A stretch of DNA of 64,000 bases from Saccharopolyspora phatthalungensis (GTDB lineage: Bacteria > Actinomycetota > Actinomycetes > Mycobacteriales > Pseudonocardiaceae), in NCBI RefSeq assembly GCF_014203395.1, contig NZ_JACHIW010000001.1, forward strand, positions 1,364,001 to 1,428,000, given 5' to 3'. Below are positions 36,381-44,944 of the stretch, piece by piece. A model generated the notes under the pieces. It was not told the origin of the DNA. It made no database searches and saw only the letters and a program-made list of their open reading frames with translations. Position numbers and translations under genes: made by a program. Each line of letters begins with the position of its first letter. The first letter of the stretch is position 1.

Positions 36381-37550
36381 ATGTTCCGTAGAAACGGAGT
36401 TCTCGGCCCAACACTGCCGGTGGCGGGCGACGACATCGCGCGAGCACAAACAACGCCGGTCACCTTGCGGCTGCCCGCGCCGACCGGCCAGCACCAGCTC
36501 GGCGTCACCACGCTGCACCTGGTCGACGAGTCCAGGCGCGACCCGTGGAACGGCACCGTCCGAGAACTGATGACCACGGTGTTTTACCCCGCCGCCGACG
36601 TTGCGGACTACCCGGTCGCACCGCAGCTGACACACGCAGCCGCAGCCGTGTTCTCAACGCTCGACGCCGTCCACCTGCACCCGGAACTGCCGGATTCGGG
36701 GGTGAATTGGACGGCGACTCAGACCCATTCGCACACCGGCGCGCCGGCGCTGCCGGGTCGACGGCCGGTGCTGCTTTACAGCCCGGGAGGTGCTGATCCG
36801 CGCACCATCGGCACCGGAGTCGCCGAGGAATTGGCGAGCCACGGCTACGTGGTGGTCACCATCGACCACACCGGCGAGGCCAGCGAAGTCGAGTTCCCGG
36901 GCGGCAGGGTACGGGCGATCGATATCCCGGGCGATCCCCGGACCGATCCGCGGCTGTTCCGCACGATGATCGACACCCGGATCGCGGACACCCGATTCGT
37001 GCTGGACGAGCTGGCCAAGCTGGCGGCCGGCCGAAACCCCGACGCCGACGCACGCCCGCTGCCGGAGAACCTCGGGCAAGCCCTCGACCTGCGCCGGGTG
37101 GGTGCCTACGGCCACTCCGCAGGCGGGGCGACCGTGGCCGAGGCGTTGTACGAGGACCGGCGGATCGACGCGGCGATCAACATGGAGGGCTACCTCGACT
37201 ACATGCCGGAAGAGCCCGACCAGGAAGGCGAACTGCTCCCGATCGCCAAGCACGGGGTGGATCAGCCGCTGTTGCTGCTGGGAACCGACGGTTTCCGGGA
37301 CGCGCGGATCGAGCGTTCCTGGTCGGCGATGCTCGACCACCAGCAGGGCTGCACCCGTTGGGAACAGCTCGACAACGCCACGCACTGGGTATTCACCGAC
37401 TACAGCAACATGGCACCGCAGCTCCAGGACGCCGGGCTGATGAGCGCCGAGGACCGGGCGAAGCTGGTCGGCGCGATCGACCCGGCCGATTCAGTGCCTG
37501 CGGTCCGGAACCAGGTGCTGACGTTCTTCGCCGAGCACTTGTCCCGATGA
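36381..37550 (+). CDS. PAF-acetylhydrolase-like alpha/beta hydrolase
   Basis: This 389-aa hydrolase belongs to the platelet-activating-factor acetylhydrolase isoform II group. It has YSPGGADPR after the first core strand, DHTGEASEVEFPGGRVRAID, the nucleophile elbow GHSAGGATVAEAL (about 245-257) and a late histidine in DNATHWVFTDYS. ATG 36381 is preceded by GGAGGG 6 nt away. No signal peptide is evident. It follows the MerR gene by 102 nt on the same strand and might be its target, but no operator is visible between them. Substrate specificity is not readable. Confidence 0.8.
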   Translation: MFRRNGVLGPTLPVAGDDIARAQTTPVTLRLPAPTGQHQLGVTTLHLVDESRRDPWNGTVRELMTTVFYPAADVADYPVAPQLTHAAAAVFSTLDAVHLHPELPDSGVNWTATQTHSHTGAPALPGRRPVLLYSPGGADPRTIGTGVAEELASHGYVVVTIDHTGEASEVEFPGGRVRAIDIPGDPRTDPRLFRTMIDTRIADTRFVLDELAKLAAGRNPDADARPLPENLGQALDLRRVGAYGHSAGGATVAEALYEDRRIDAAINMEGYLDYMPEEPDQEGELLPIAKHGVDQPLLLLGTDGFRDARIERSWSAMLDHQQGCTRWEQLDNATHWVFTDYSNMAPQLQDAGLMSAEDRAKLVGAIDPADSVPAVRNQVLTFFAEHLSR

Positions 37551-37717
37551 CCGTCTTTCGCCGCCACCGCAACGGCTTTGGTCTCGGGTTCCTCCGCACT
37601 TCGGCCATCGGCCGTCGACCGAAACCTGATGCGGCGCCTCCGGCTCGACCGTAGCTTCCCGAGCGGCTTGAGCAGAGCGGCCGGAGTCCGGTTCTCGGAC
37701 TGAGAGGGGAGACTCGA

Positions 37718-38151
37718 ATGGAAGCCAGGAGGTGGCGCGGCGTTGATAGGGCTGCTGACCGCTACCGCCTGCTGCGAGGCGGAGGCCCCGAGCAGTGCCG
37801 ATAGCGCCCTCGCCGCCGACTCCGACGCGAACGTGGTGCCTACCGAAGGCGGCGCGGTACGCGGCTCTACGGTGGACGGTGTCCGGAAATTCCAGAGGAT
37901 TCCGTACGCCGCGCCACCGGTCGGCGAACTGCGCTGGCAGGACCCGCAGCCGTCGGCGCCTTGGACCGGCGAGCGGGACGCGACGAAACGCGCGCCTGCC
38001 TGCACGCAGCACCCCGGCGAGCAATCGGGCGTCGCCAACGACGAGGACTGCCTCTACCTGAACGTGACGGCACCTTCCAACGCAGGGGGAGCGCCAAGCG
38101 ATGGTCGTGTTGCTGCACGGCGGTCAGTTCGTCATCTGGACGCGGCACTAG
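37718..38151 (+). pseudogene. Truncated, frameshifted type-B carboxylesterase
   Basis: A good ribosome site (GAGGGGAG) and ATG at 37718 begin MEARRWRGV. One frame over, a hydrophobic secretion signal (IGLLTATACC, from 37743) and the conserved carboxylesterase N-terminus follow: PTEGGAVRGSTVDGVRKF, IPYAAPPVGELRW and EDCLYLNVTAPS. Another shift gives the oxyanion strand MVVLLHGGQFV from 38101, ending at a TAG at 38151. At least two frameshifts and loss of the catalytic two thirds make it dead. It abuts the end of the AraC gene on the other strand. Confidence 0.8.
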
Positions 38152-38891
38152 TACCGCTCGGCGTACTTGGTGGGGGACTCGCCGAACATGTCCTTGAAGT
38201 CGCGGGCGAAGTGCGCCTGGTCGGCATAGCCGAGTTCGACCGCGAGCGCCGCCCAGTTCGGCTCCGCGCCGTTCGCCAGCCGCTCGGTCACCTCGCGCAA
38301 CCGGTAGCGGCGGATCACCCACTTCGGCCCGATCCCGACGTACTCCGCGAACAGTCGCTGCAACCTCCGAACGTTCATGCCGAGCTCGCGGGCGAGCACA
38401 TCGACCCTGGTCAGTTCCGGTTTCGCGGCGATCTTCGCGACGATTTCCGCGGCTTCCTCCGCCTTCGGGTCGGGCCGCGGCAGGCGGGCCCGGAGGAACC
38501 GTTCAACCGCCGCCACATCCGGCTCGTCCGGCAGGCCCGGCCCGAAGATCTCGCGCGCGTCGACCGTCCGGTCCGTGATCGTCGAGGCGGACGCGCCGAG
38601 GAACGGCCGGAAGCAGCTGGGCCGGAACGCCACTCCGAACACCTCGCCGCGGCCTTCGAGCACCTTGATCTGGTGCCCGCTGGCGACGCCGTTCACGGTC
38701 GCGCTCCCGTCACGGAACGTGAGGTGCACGTTCGGGTAGGGCACGACCAGCTGCCGGTAGGGCTCGCGGTAATCCCAGGAGACGATCCAGTAGCGCTCGA
38801 CGAAGCGAGCGAGGTCCGGTGACGGGGCCGGGAAGGCGTGGCGCTGGTACTTCGTCCACGCGCCCCCGAGTTCGCGGGCGTCCCTGGTCAC
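38148..38891 (-). CDS. AraC-family transcriptional regulator
   Basis: This 247-aa protein has an N-terminal domain of the DUF6597 type (YWIVSWDYREPYRQLVVPYP, SGHQIKVLEGRGEVFGVAFR) and a C-terminal pair of HTHs (VDVLARELGMNVRRLQRLF, then LGYADQAHFARDFKDMFGES, ending PTKYAERY). The start is GTG 38889-38891. It is divergent from the TIGR03086-type gene (62 nt between starts), an arrangement seen often in actinobacteria, suggesting that it regulates that gene. Its stop overlaps the esterase remnant by 4 nt. Confidence 0.88.
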   Translation of the reverse strand: MTRDARELGGAWTKYQRHAFPAPSPDLARFVERYWIVSWDYREPYRQLVVPYPNVHLTFRDGSATVNGVASGHQIKVLEGRGEVFGVAFRPSCFRPFLGASASTITDRTVDAREIFGPGLPDEPDVAAVERFLRARLPRPDPKAEEAAEIVAKIAAKPELTRVDVLARELGMNVRRLQRLFAEYVGIGPKWVIRRYRLREVTERLANGAEPNWAALAVELGYADQAHFARDFKDMFGESPTKYAERY

Positions 38892-38952
38892 GGCTGGATT
38901 CTATGTCGCGTTCGTGCAAGACGTCGGCTGCCGGCCGTGCTTTCCTGGAGCC

Positions 38953-39534
38953 ATGTCCGAGGCACAGTTCCTGAACCGCGCGGCCGCGTCGCTGCGGGAA
39001 GTCGTTCGCAACATCAAGCCCGACCAGCTCGGCGCTCCGACTCCGTGCGCCGAGTACGACGTGCGCAAGCTGGTGAACCACCTGCTGTTCTGGGGGCCGT
39101 CGCTGGAGGCTGCCGCGCGCAAGGAGACGGTGCCGCCGCCGGCCGAAGCCGAGCAGGACGTGGACCTGACCGGCGGCGACTGGGCGGCGGACCTGGTGAC
39201 GCACCTGGACCGCACCGCCGACTCCTGGAGCGAGCCCGGCGCGTGGGAGGGCACCACACACATGGGCGGCCCGACGGAACTACCGGCCTCGCTGGTCGGC
39301 GGCATGGTCGTGGTCGAGATGCTGGTGCACGGCTGGGATCTGGCGAAGGCGACCGACCAACGCCTGGAACTGGATGATGACCTCCTCGACTTCGTGCACG
39401 AGGAAGTCGCGAAAACCGCCGAGCAGGGCCGGGCGATGGACGTCTACGGCGCCGAGGTCACCGTGACACCTTCATCATCCACATTGGACAAGCTCCTCGG
39501 GCTCACCGGCCGCGACCCAGCTTGGACCCACTGA
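38953..39534 (+). CDS. TIGR03086 family metal-binding protein (DinB/MDMPI fold)
   Basis: This 193-aa protein has the TIGR03086 layout: LREVVRNIKPDQLGAPTPCA, then the helix YDVRKLVNHLLFWGPSLEAA with metal-binding His, and VVEMLVHGWDLAKATDQ with a further metal-site His. The fold is that of mycothiol-dependent maleylpyruvate isomerase-like proteins, which may use mycothiol as cofactor. ATG 38953 is preferred over an in-frame start 13 codons earlier, as TGGAG lies just upstream and family alignments begin here. A strong terminator follows. Confidence 0.85.
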   Translation: MSEAQFLNRAAASLREVVRNIKPDQLGAPTPCAEYDVRKLVNHLLFWGPSLEAAARKETVPPPAEAEQDVDLTGGDWAADLVTHLDRTADSWSEPGAWEGTTHMGGPTELPASLVGGMVVVEMLVHGWDLAKATDQRLELDDDLLDFVHEEVAKTAEQGRAMDVYGAEVTVTPSSSTLDKLLGLTGRDPAWTH

Positions 39535-39536
39535 AC

Positions 39537-39586
39537 ACGGGGCCGTGAGTCCTTTTTGGTGCTACCCAAAGGACTCGCGGCCCCGT
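39537..39586. terminator. 19-bp stem-loop terminator
   Basis: ACGGGGCCGTGAGTCCTTT (39537-39555) pairs with AAAGGACTCGCGGCCCCGT (39568-39586) with a single G-U pair around a 12-nt loop. It sits between the stop of the TIGR03086 gene and the 3' end of the lipase remnant and can act in both directions. Confidence 0.85.
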
Positions 39587-39601
39587 TGCCAACGAAACCG
39601 C

Positions 39602-40389
39602 CTAACCCCCATGGTAGGCGGTGGCGCTGGCGATCCGCCCGGCCCGGATCCGGTCGAGCACCGCCCCGACGGCCGGTATCGCCTCACTTCCGTGCGCGGC
39701 GAGCGCTTTGACACGTTTCCGATGCTCCCGCAGTCCCTGGACGGGACGTTGTCGCGCACCAGCCCGCCCGCTGCGGCGAGCCCGACCAGCGCGGCGTCCT
39801 CGCGTGCGACTTGGTACACCGGAGCGCCTCCGCGCAGCACAGCGACGACGTGGCTTTGCAGGTCGCGCACTCCTGCCGGATCCACTGCGGTGATCTGCGA
39901 ACGGCACGTCCTCGTCGGCGGTGCCGTGGTAGAGCCGGACCGGAACCGGCGGCCTGGCTGGTGCCGGCGAAAAGCAGGAGGGCGCTCCGGGCTGTCGCAA
40001 CCGATGCCGCCACCCCGCGGACCGGATTGGTGCCGTGCGGGTACACGGTGAGCGGCAGTTCTTCCTTCTGCTTAGGGCGCGGGAACGCGACCACGCCGCT
40101 GGCGATCGTCTGCTCTCCCGCGAAGTTGGTCGTGCGATAGAGGTACCGGTAGGCGTCAACGCCGTAGCGGATCCCGTCTGACTCGAAGCCCTTCTGCGCC
40201 ACGTGTTCGGCAAGTCCAGCGGCATCCAGCGAAATCAGCGGCTCGTCCGCCACCAGCTCGCCGGATTAGCCGCTGAGGTCGGCGGACGCAGCCACGACCG
40301 GCGGAGTTCTTCGCGCGCGAGGAGAGCGTCGTGGTGAGCACCACCGCGGTGCACACCGTGGCAACGAGAGCACGCTTGCCGATACGAAC
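39602..40389 (-). pseudogene. Decayed secreted lipase/alpha-beta hydrolase
   Basis: Minus-strand frames give pieces of a secretory lipase: a signal peptide (KRALVATVCTAVVLTTTLSS) near 40310-40380; the N-terminal domain (GIRYGVDAYRYLYRTTNFAG, EELPLTVYPHGTNPVRG) at about 40000-40250; PVPVRLYHGTADEDVPFAD at about 39900-39960; and the C-terminus RIRAGRIASATAYHGG ending at 39602. Each is in a different frame and the nucleophile region is deleted, so this is a multiply mutated gene. Its 5' end is cut at the LuxR fragment. Confidence 0.75.
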
Positions 40390-40394
40390 GGGCC

Positions 40395-40598
40395 CGAGTC
40401 GGCTTCGCCAAGCTGAGCGACCGAGAGCCCGAGGTAGCCCTGGCGGTCGCCGGCGGCAGCACGAACGCCGAGATTGCGGCGGACCTGTTCATGAGCGTGG
40501 CCACGGTGAAAGCCCACGTCTCCCACGTCCTGACGAAACTAAGCCTCGGCAACAGAACCCAGATCGCCCTACTCGCCCACGACGCCGACCTGACCTGA
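40395..40598 (+). pseudogene. LuxR-type HTH fragment of a response regulator
   Basis: One plus-strand frame reads LSDREPEVALAVAGGSTNAE then IAADLFMSVATVKAHVSHVL and TKLSLGNRTQIALLAHDADL before the stop. This is a complete GerE/LuxR DNA-binding domain and tail of a NarL-type response regulator. No start codon, receiver domain or ribosome site precedes it: the sequence switches at about 40390 directly into the lipase remnant on the other strand. It is a truncated relic left by a deletion. Confidence 0.8.
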
Positions 40599-40678
40599 CG
40601 GAGCTCGCCTCGCCTGGAACGGCGATGATGTCCGGATTGTTCAAGACCCGTGCGACGCGTTCGTGATGTCCTGCTCGC

Positions 40679-40945
40679 ATGAGTGCTGACACGGATCTGC
40701 TGGCATTGGCCAACGTCGGCCCGGCAATCGTGCGGAAACTTGCACGGGTGGGCATCACCGAGCGGAGCCAGCTGACGGGTCTCGATCCGGTGGAGTTATA
40801 CGAGCGGCTGTGCGCGCTCGACGGCCACCGGCATGACCCGTGCCTGCTGGACACGTTCATGTCGGCCGTGGACCAGGCCAACGGCGCCCCCGCACGCCCG
40901 TGGTGGGAGTACACGCCCGAACGCAAGCGGCTCGCCCGGGACTGA
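40679..40945 (+). CDS. Cdd1-like helix-hairpin-helix protein (pathogenicity locus family)
   Basis: This 88-aa protein contains one HhH motif (ALANVGPAIVRKLARVGITE) and the C-terminal WWEYTPERK typical of the Cdd1/pathogenicity-locus family. The cysteines (RLCALDGHRHDPCLLDTF) match the conserved C-x(n)-D-P-C pattern. Such proteins probably bind DNA without sequence specificity. It sits near DNA alkylation repair genes (convergent), but a shared role is not shown. ATG 40679 is the first start. Confidence 0.85.
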   Translation: MSADTDLLALANVGPAIVRKLARVGITERSQLTGLDPVELYERLCALDGHRHDPCLLDTFMSAVDQANGAPARPWWEYTPERKRLARD

Positions 40946-41000
40946 AGTCAACCCGCGGCCCGGGTCGAGCCGTCCTTTCTCCTGGCCATCCGGCTATCGC

Positions 41001-41519
41001 CTAGACCTCGAACGCGAGCGCCGATTGCGCTCCGGCGGCGTTGCGCTGCTCGAAGTCCAGGAGGTTCCGCTTCCGTTCGAGCCCGCCACCGTAGCCGGTG
41101 AGGTTGCCGGTGGAGCCGATGACCCGGTGGCACGGCACGATGATGCTGATCGGGTTCTTCCCGTTGGCCAGGCCGACGGCGCGCGAGGCGGTGGGGCGCC
41201 CGATCCGCTCCGCCACTTCCCCGTAGGAAACCGTTTCACCGTAAGGTATTTCGCGCAACGCTTCCCACACGGTGCGCTGGAACGGGGTGCCGAAAAAGGC
41301 CATCTGCAGGTCGAACTCGCTGCGCTGCCCGGCGAAGTACTCCGCCAACTGCTCGATCACCGGACCGAAAGGCTTGGCGTCCGGCTCGCCAAACACCTCC
41401 TCCGACGGGCGGTGTCGCTGCCGATCCATGTACAGACCGACCAAGACGCCGTCGGCCGCGACAAGGGTAAGCGGGCCGAAGGGGCTGTCTACGACGGTGT
41501 TTACCCGGTGCACTGACAA
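41001..41519 (-). CDS. ogt: Methylated-DNA--protein-cysteine methyltransferase
   Basis: This 172-aa suicide repair enzyme has the active-site IVPCHRVIG (Cys130), the helix-turn-helix FQRTVWEALREIPYGETVSY and the RAVGLANGKNP asparagine hinge. It removes alkyl groups from O6-alkylguanine. It lies directly behind the ada-alkA-type gene (8 nt gap) and is presumably co-transcribed as an alkylation response pair. The start is ATG 41519, within the CAT at 41517-41519. Confidence 0.93.
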   Translation of the reverse strand: MSVHRVNTVVDSPFGPLTLVAADGVLVGLYMDRQRHRPSEEVFGEPDAKPFGPVIEQLAEYFAGQRSEFDLQMAFFGTPFQRTVWEALREIPYGETVSYGEVAERIGRPTASRAVGLANGKNPISIIVPCHRVIGSTGNLTGYGGGLERKRNLLDFEQRNAAGAQSALAFEV

Positions 41520-41527
41520 TCCTCTCT

Positions 41528-42992
41528 TCAGGCTGGTAGCCGGTTGATCGCGTGGTCACCGGTCGCCCACAGGCACTGCACCGCATACGCGTGCCAGGGG
41601 CTCCAAGCGGCAGCGCGACCGGTAAGCGCGGCGGGCGTCGAGGGCAAATCCAGGTTACGGGCGGCGTACCGGACCCCCAGATCGGTCGGCGCGAAGGCAT
41701 CGGGATCGCCCAGGGCGCGCATGGCGATGGTCTCGACGGTCCACGGGCCGATCCCGGGGAGCTCGGCGAGCTGGGCCCGGGCCCGGTGCCAGTCGCTACC
41801 GACGCTGAGGGCGATGTCGCCGCCCGCCAGGGCATCGACGAGCGTGATGATCGTCTTGCGGCGCGCCTTCGGGAAGGCGAGTGTGTCCGGATCTAGCGCG
41901 GCCAACGCCGCCGCGTCCGGGAACAGGTGGCTGAGCCCGCCCGCCGGGTCGGCTATCTCCTCGCCGTGAGCAGCCACCAACCGGGCGGCATGCGTCGAGG
42001 CCGCAGTGGTGGCCACCTGCTGCCCCAGCACCGCGCGCACGGCGAACTCCTCGGCGTCCACGGTGCGCGGTACCCGGCGGCCGGGTTCTTTGTCGACCAG
42101 CGGCGCGAGCGCCGCATCGGTCCTCAGCAGGTCGTCGACGGCGACGGGGTCGGCATCGAGGTCGAGGAGCCACCGGCAGCGGGTGATCGCGGCGGACAAG
42201 TCCCGAAGATCGGTCAGGGTCAGCCGGCAGTCGATGTACTCGGGCGCTGGCCGAAGAGCGACCACGCCATGACCGTGCGGCAAGCGAAGCGTGCGGCGAT
42301 AAGCACCGTCACGCCACTCCTCGACCCCAGGAACAGCGGTGGCAGCGAGGTGCCCGAAGAGGTTGTCCGGACACAGCGGCGCCCGGAAGGGCAGCCGCAA
42401 TCCCAACGATCCGGCGGTGGCCGGATGCTGCCGGGATGCGCGCGCCCGCAACTCGGTCGGGGCTAGGCCGAAGATCTCCCGCACGGTGTCGTTGAAGGTT
42501 CGCACGCTCGCAAACCCCGCCGCGAAGGCAACATCGCTCATGGGCACGTCCGTGGTCTCGATGAGCAGCCGAGCGGTCTGCGCGCGCTGCGCCCGAGCCA
42601 ACGCAAGCGGCCCGGCCCCTAGCTCGGCCAACAGCTGCCGCTGGATCTGCCGGACGCTGTACCTCAACCGCGAGGCGAGCCCGGGAACACCGTCCCGATC
42701 AACCACCCCATCTGCGATCAACCGCATCGCCCGAGCCACCAGATCGGCCCGCTCGTTCCACTGCGGAGACCCGGGACTCGCATCGGGCCGACACCGCTTG
42801 CAGGCCCGACCCAGCCTGCTGGGCAACGGCACCACTCGGGTAGAACCGCATGTTCTCAACCTCGGGAGGCACCACCGGACAACTCGGCCGACAGTAGATC
42901 CGAGTAGTGATCACGGCGGTGAAAGACCACCCATCGAACCGAGTGTCCTTCGACTGCACGGCCCTCACACACCGAGCCACATCCTCATGCAT
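41528..42992 (-). pseudogene. alkA: Ada/AlkA fusion (3-methyladenine DNA glycosylase 2) with one-base frameshift
   Basis: The ATG at 42992 begins an Ada zinc domain (VQSKDTRFDGWSFTAVITTR, IYCRPSC). The frame must shift by one base at the CTGGGTCGG near 42805-42830 to continue with ACKRCRPDAS (third and fourth zinc cysteines), the AraC-type HTH (VRQIQRQLLAELGAGPLALA) and the AlkA glycosylase, with HhH LAELPGIGPWTVETIAMRAL and catalytic Asp in PTDLGV. Removing one G from the GGG run restores the full consensus. It is either a recent loss of the regulator-glycosylase, leaving a possible AlkA-only product, or an assembly error. It precedes ogt in one operon. Confidence 0.8.
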
Positions 42993-43142
42993 GTACCCAA
43001 CATCACCGCAGCACCGATGCGGGGCAAGCGGAAACCGAAATCAACCTCCGTGCTCCACCCAGCAAGCACGAAGACGTCCATCTTCTGCCAGTCCACTCGG
43101 ATGCGTTCGAGCCGTCCTTGGGTAGTCGCTACCCTCAAAGCC

Positions 43143-43601
43143 ATGCTCGATGCGAGTTCGACCGTCCCGGCTGGGTCTTGGGCGTCTTCAGCCGGTCGTC
43201 GGCGAAACATGCAAGCGATTCGCAACCGCGACACGAAGCCAGAGCAGGTGATTCGGCGGCTCGTCCATGCTCGTGGGCTGCGCTACCGCGTCCATGCACG
43301 TCCGTTGCCCGATCTTCGCCGGACTGCTGACCTGGTTTTCCGCCCAACGAAGGTGGCCGTCTTTATTGATGGCTGCTACTGGCACGGCTGCCCCGACCAC
43401 TACGCGTCACCAAAAATCAATTCTGAATACTGGTCGGATAAAGTAGCCCGCAATATCGCACGTGATCGTGACACTGACGAACGGCTCACCAGAGCAGGAT
43501 GGCTCGTGCTGCGTTTCTGGGAACACGAAGAATCAACCAACTGCGTCGATAAGATCGCCGCAACGGTCATTGCTCGACGGAATGGCGCCGACTCTTCGTG
43601 A
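43143..43601 (+). CDS. vsr: Very short patch repair endonuclease
   Basis: This 152-aa protein has the full Vsr signature: MQAIRNRDTKPEQVIRRLVH at the N-terminus, catalytic Asp in TADLVFRPTK, FIDGCYWHGCPDH (zinc and active-site His), YWSDKVARNIARDRDTDERL and WLVLRFWEHE. It nicks 5' of T in T-G mismatches arising from deaminated 5-methylcytosine. The likely start is ATG 43143. Its last 69 nt overlap the 3' end of dcm on the opposite strand, so the two genes have evolved together as a unit. Confidence 0.92.
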   Translation: MLDASSTVPAGSWASSAGRRRNMQAIRNRDTKPEQVIRRLVHARGLRYRVHARPLPDLRRTADLVFRPTKVAVFIDGCYWHGCPDHYASPKINSEYWSDKVARNIARDRDTDERLTRAGWLVLRFWEHEESTNCVDKIAATVIARRNGADSS

Positions 43602-44801
43602 ACCAGACAGTTCAAATTCAGGGAAGAGCCCCGCAATCTCCTGGTGTTCCGTTTCCTCTTCCATCACGAGACCTTGAAGGTAATCATCGCGCCGAGCCGG
43701 CTGCAGCACAGCCGCAATAGCCCTGCCAACAGCCTCAGCAACTGGCGGCGGAAAAGCGTTTCCTACTTGGCGATATCGTGCGGTCTTACGTCCCTTAAAT
43801 TCCCAGCCGGGAGGAAAACCTTGAATTATTGCCGCCTGCTTGACTGTCAGCATCGGCCCGGTTTCCCGAAAAATGTCCCTCTCTGGGGCGCAGTATTTTA
43901 GCTCCGGGTCGTGATCGTTGGCGACACCCATTGCGTTTATACCCAGCGCAGCCCAGGCCCGCTTAGCCCGTGTTGGCCCGAGGTCAGCACCACCATGCTT
44001 TCGAGAGCCCCCGACGAGCGTCGGCGCCACACCACGCCCCGCATGGGCTTCCTTTTCCGCCTTCTTCAGCCACCTTTTAAAGACTTCGATCCCCTTGGCC
44101 CCGTGAGCTTCACATCGCTCCAACATCGTGGCCCGCAAGGCGTCTGCTACATTGACAGGATCGCCTTCCTTTCCGATAGGCCAGATAAACTTGTTATTCC
44201 CGAGAATATCTGCCCTAATTGCAACAAGAATAGCTCGCGGACGCAGTTGCGGCACGCCGAAATCACGAGCTTCAAGAATCCGCCAAGACTGGCTAAGATC
44301 AGCCCCCCCATCCGCGACTACATAACCAAGTCGGCCAAGTTCTTTTAAGACCATCTTACGGTACGACGAAAACGTATGCCAAGGCTCAAGCAGTCCGCGA
44401 ACATTCTCTATCATGACTGCCCTGGGCTCAAGCTTGCCGACAATCTCGAGCATATCAGGGAAAAGATCACGTTCGTCATCTTTGCCAAGCTGTCTACCGG
44501 CCAGCGAAAATGGCGGACACGGGACTCCGCCAGCGAGGAGATCAATCTCTCCCTTTTTTACTTTAAATTGATCACACGGATCGTCAGCAAATTCCTTCAC
44601 ATCCGCAGAAGTAAGTTTATCGGCCTTTGTTTTCCATCCGGGCCACTTCCGAACGTTCGCCTTGAGTGTCTCAACAGCATCGTCGTCCCACTCGACAAGC
44701 GCCTTGTGCCTGAAGCCAGCCCTGTGCAGGCCGAGAGCTTGGCCTCCGGCACCTGCACAGATCTCAATCGAGGTCAGCTGTCGGCTCCTGCCGGCGCCCA
44801 T
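43533..44801 (-). CDS. dcm: DNA cytosine-5 methyltransferase
   Basis: This 422-aa C5-methylase has motif I (SIEICAGAGGQALGLHRAGF), motif IV PCPPFS (Cys95 nucleophile), motif VI ENVRG (132-136), motif VIII (PQLRPRAILV), the variable TRD (about 205-330) and motifs IX/X (RQVGNAFPPPVAEAVGRAI). ATG 44799-44801 with AAGGAG 6-7 nt upstream is the start. It ends the minus-strand run HNH-ParB-SNF2 and overlaps vsr tail to tail. The DNA is less GC-rich than its neighbours, suggesting transfer. It may protect the host while the other genes attack unmodified DNA. Confidence 0.92.
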   Translation of the reverse strand: MGAGRSRQLTSIEICAGAGGQALGLHRAGFRHKALVEWDDDAVETLKANVRKWPGWKTKADKLTSADVKEFADDPCDQFKVKKGEIDLLAGGVPCPPFSLAGRQLGKDDERDLFPDMLEIVGKLEPRAVMIENVRGLLEPWHTFSSYRKMVLKELGRLGYVVADGGADLSQSWRILEARDFGVPQLRPRAILVAIRADILGNNKFIWPIGKEGDPVNVADALRATMLERCEAHGAKGIEVFKRWLKKAEKEAHAGRGVAPTLVGGSRKHGGADLGPTRAKRAWAALGINAMGVANDHDPELKYCAPERDIFRETGPMLTVKQAAIIQGFPPGWEFKGRKTARYRQVGNAFPPPVAEAVGRAIAAVLQPARRDDYLQGLVMEEETEHQEIAGLFPEFELSGSRRVGAIPSSNDRCGDLIDAVG

Positions 44802-44944
44802 CGGCACTCCTTCTGCTTCACGCAATCGACACCAAGTGTCGCAGACGGTGATTAGCCATCCGCCACATACATCAGGAGTCTTACAGCACCAAGGATCGCG
44901 GGGTTCGGGAGGGGAAGCCGAAGCCCGCGACCACACGCCGATGG

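Noticed and set aside
42339..43142. Long N-terminal extension of the Vsr frame
   Set aside because: The open frame upstream of ATG 43143 is antisense to the ada-alkA gene; Vsr homology starts after 43143.
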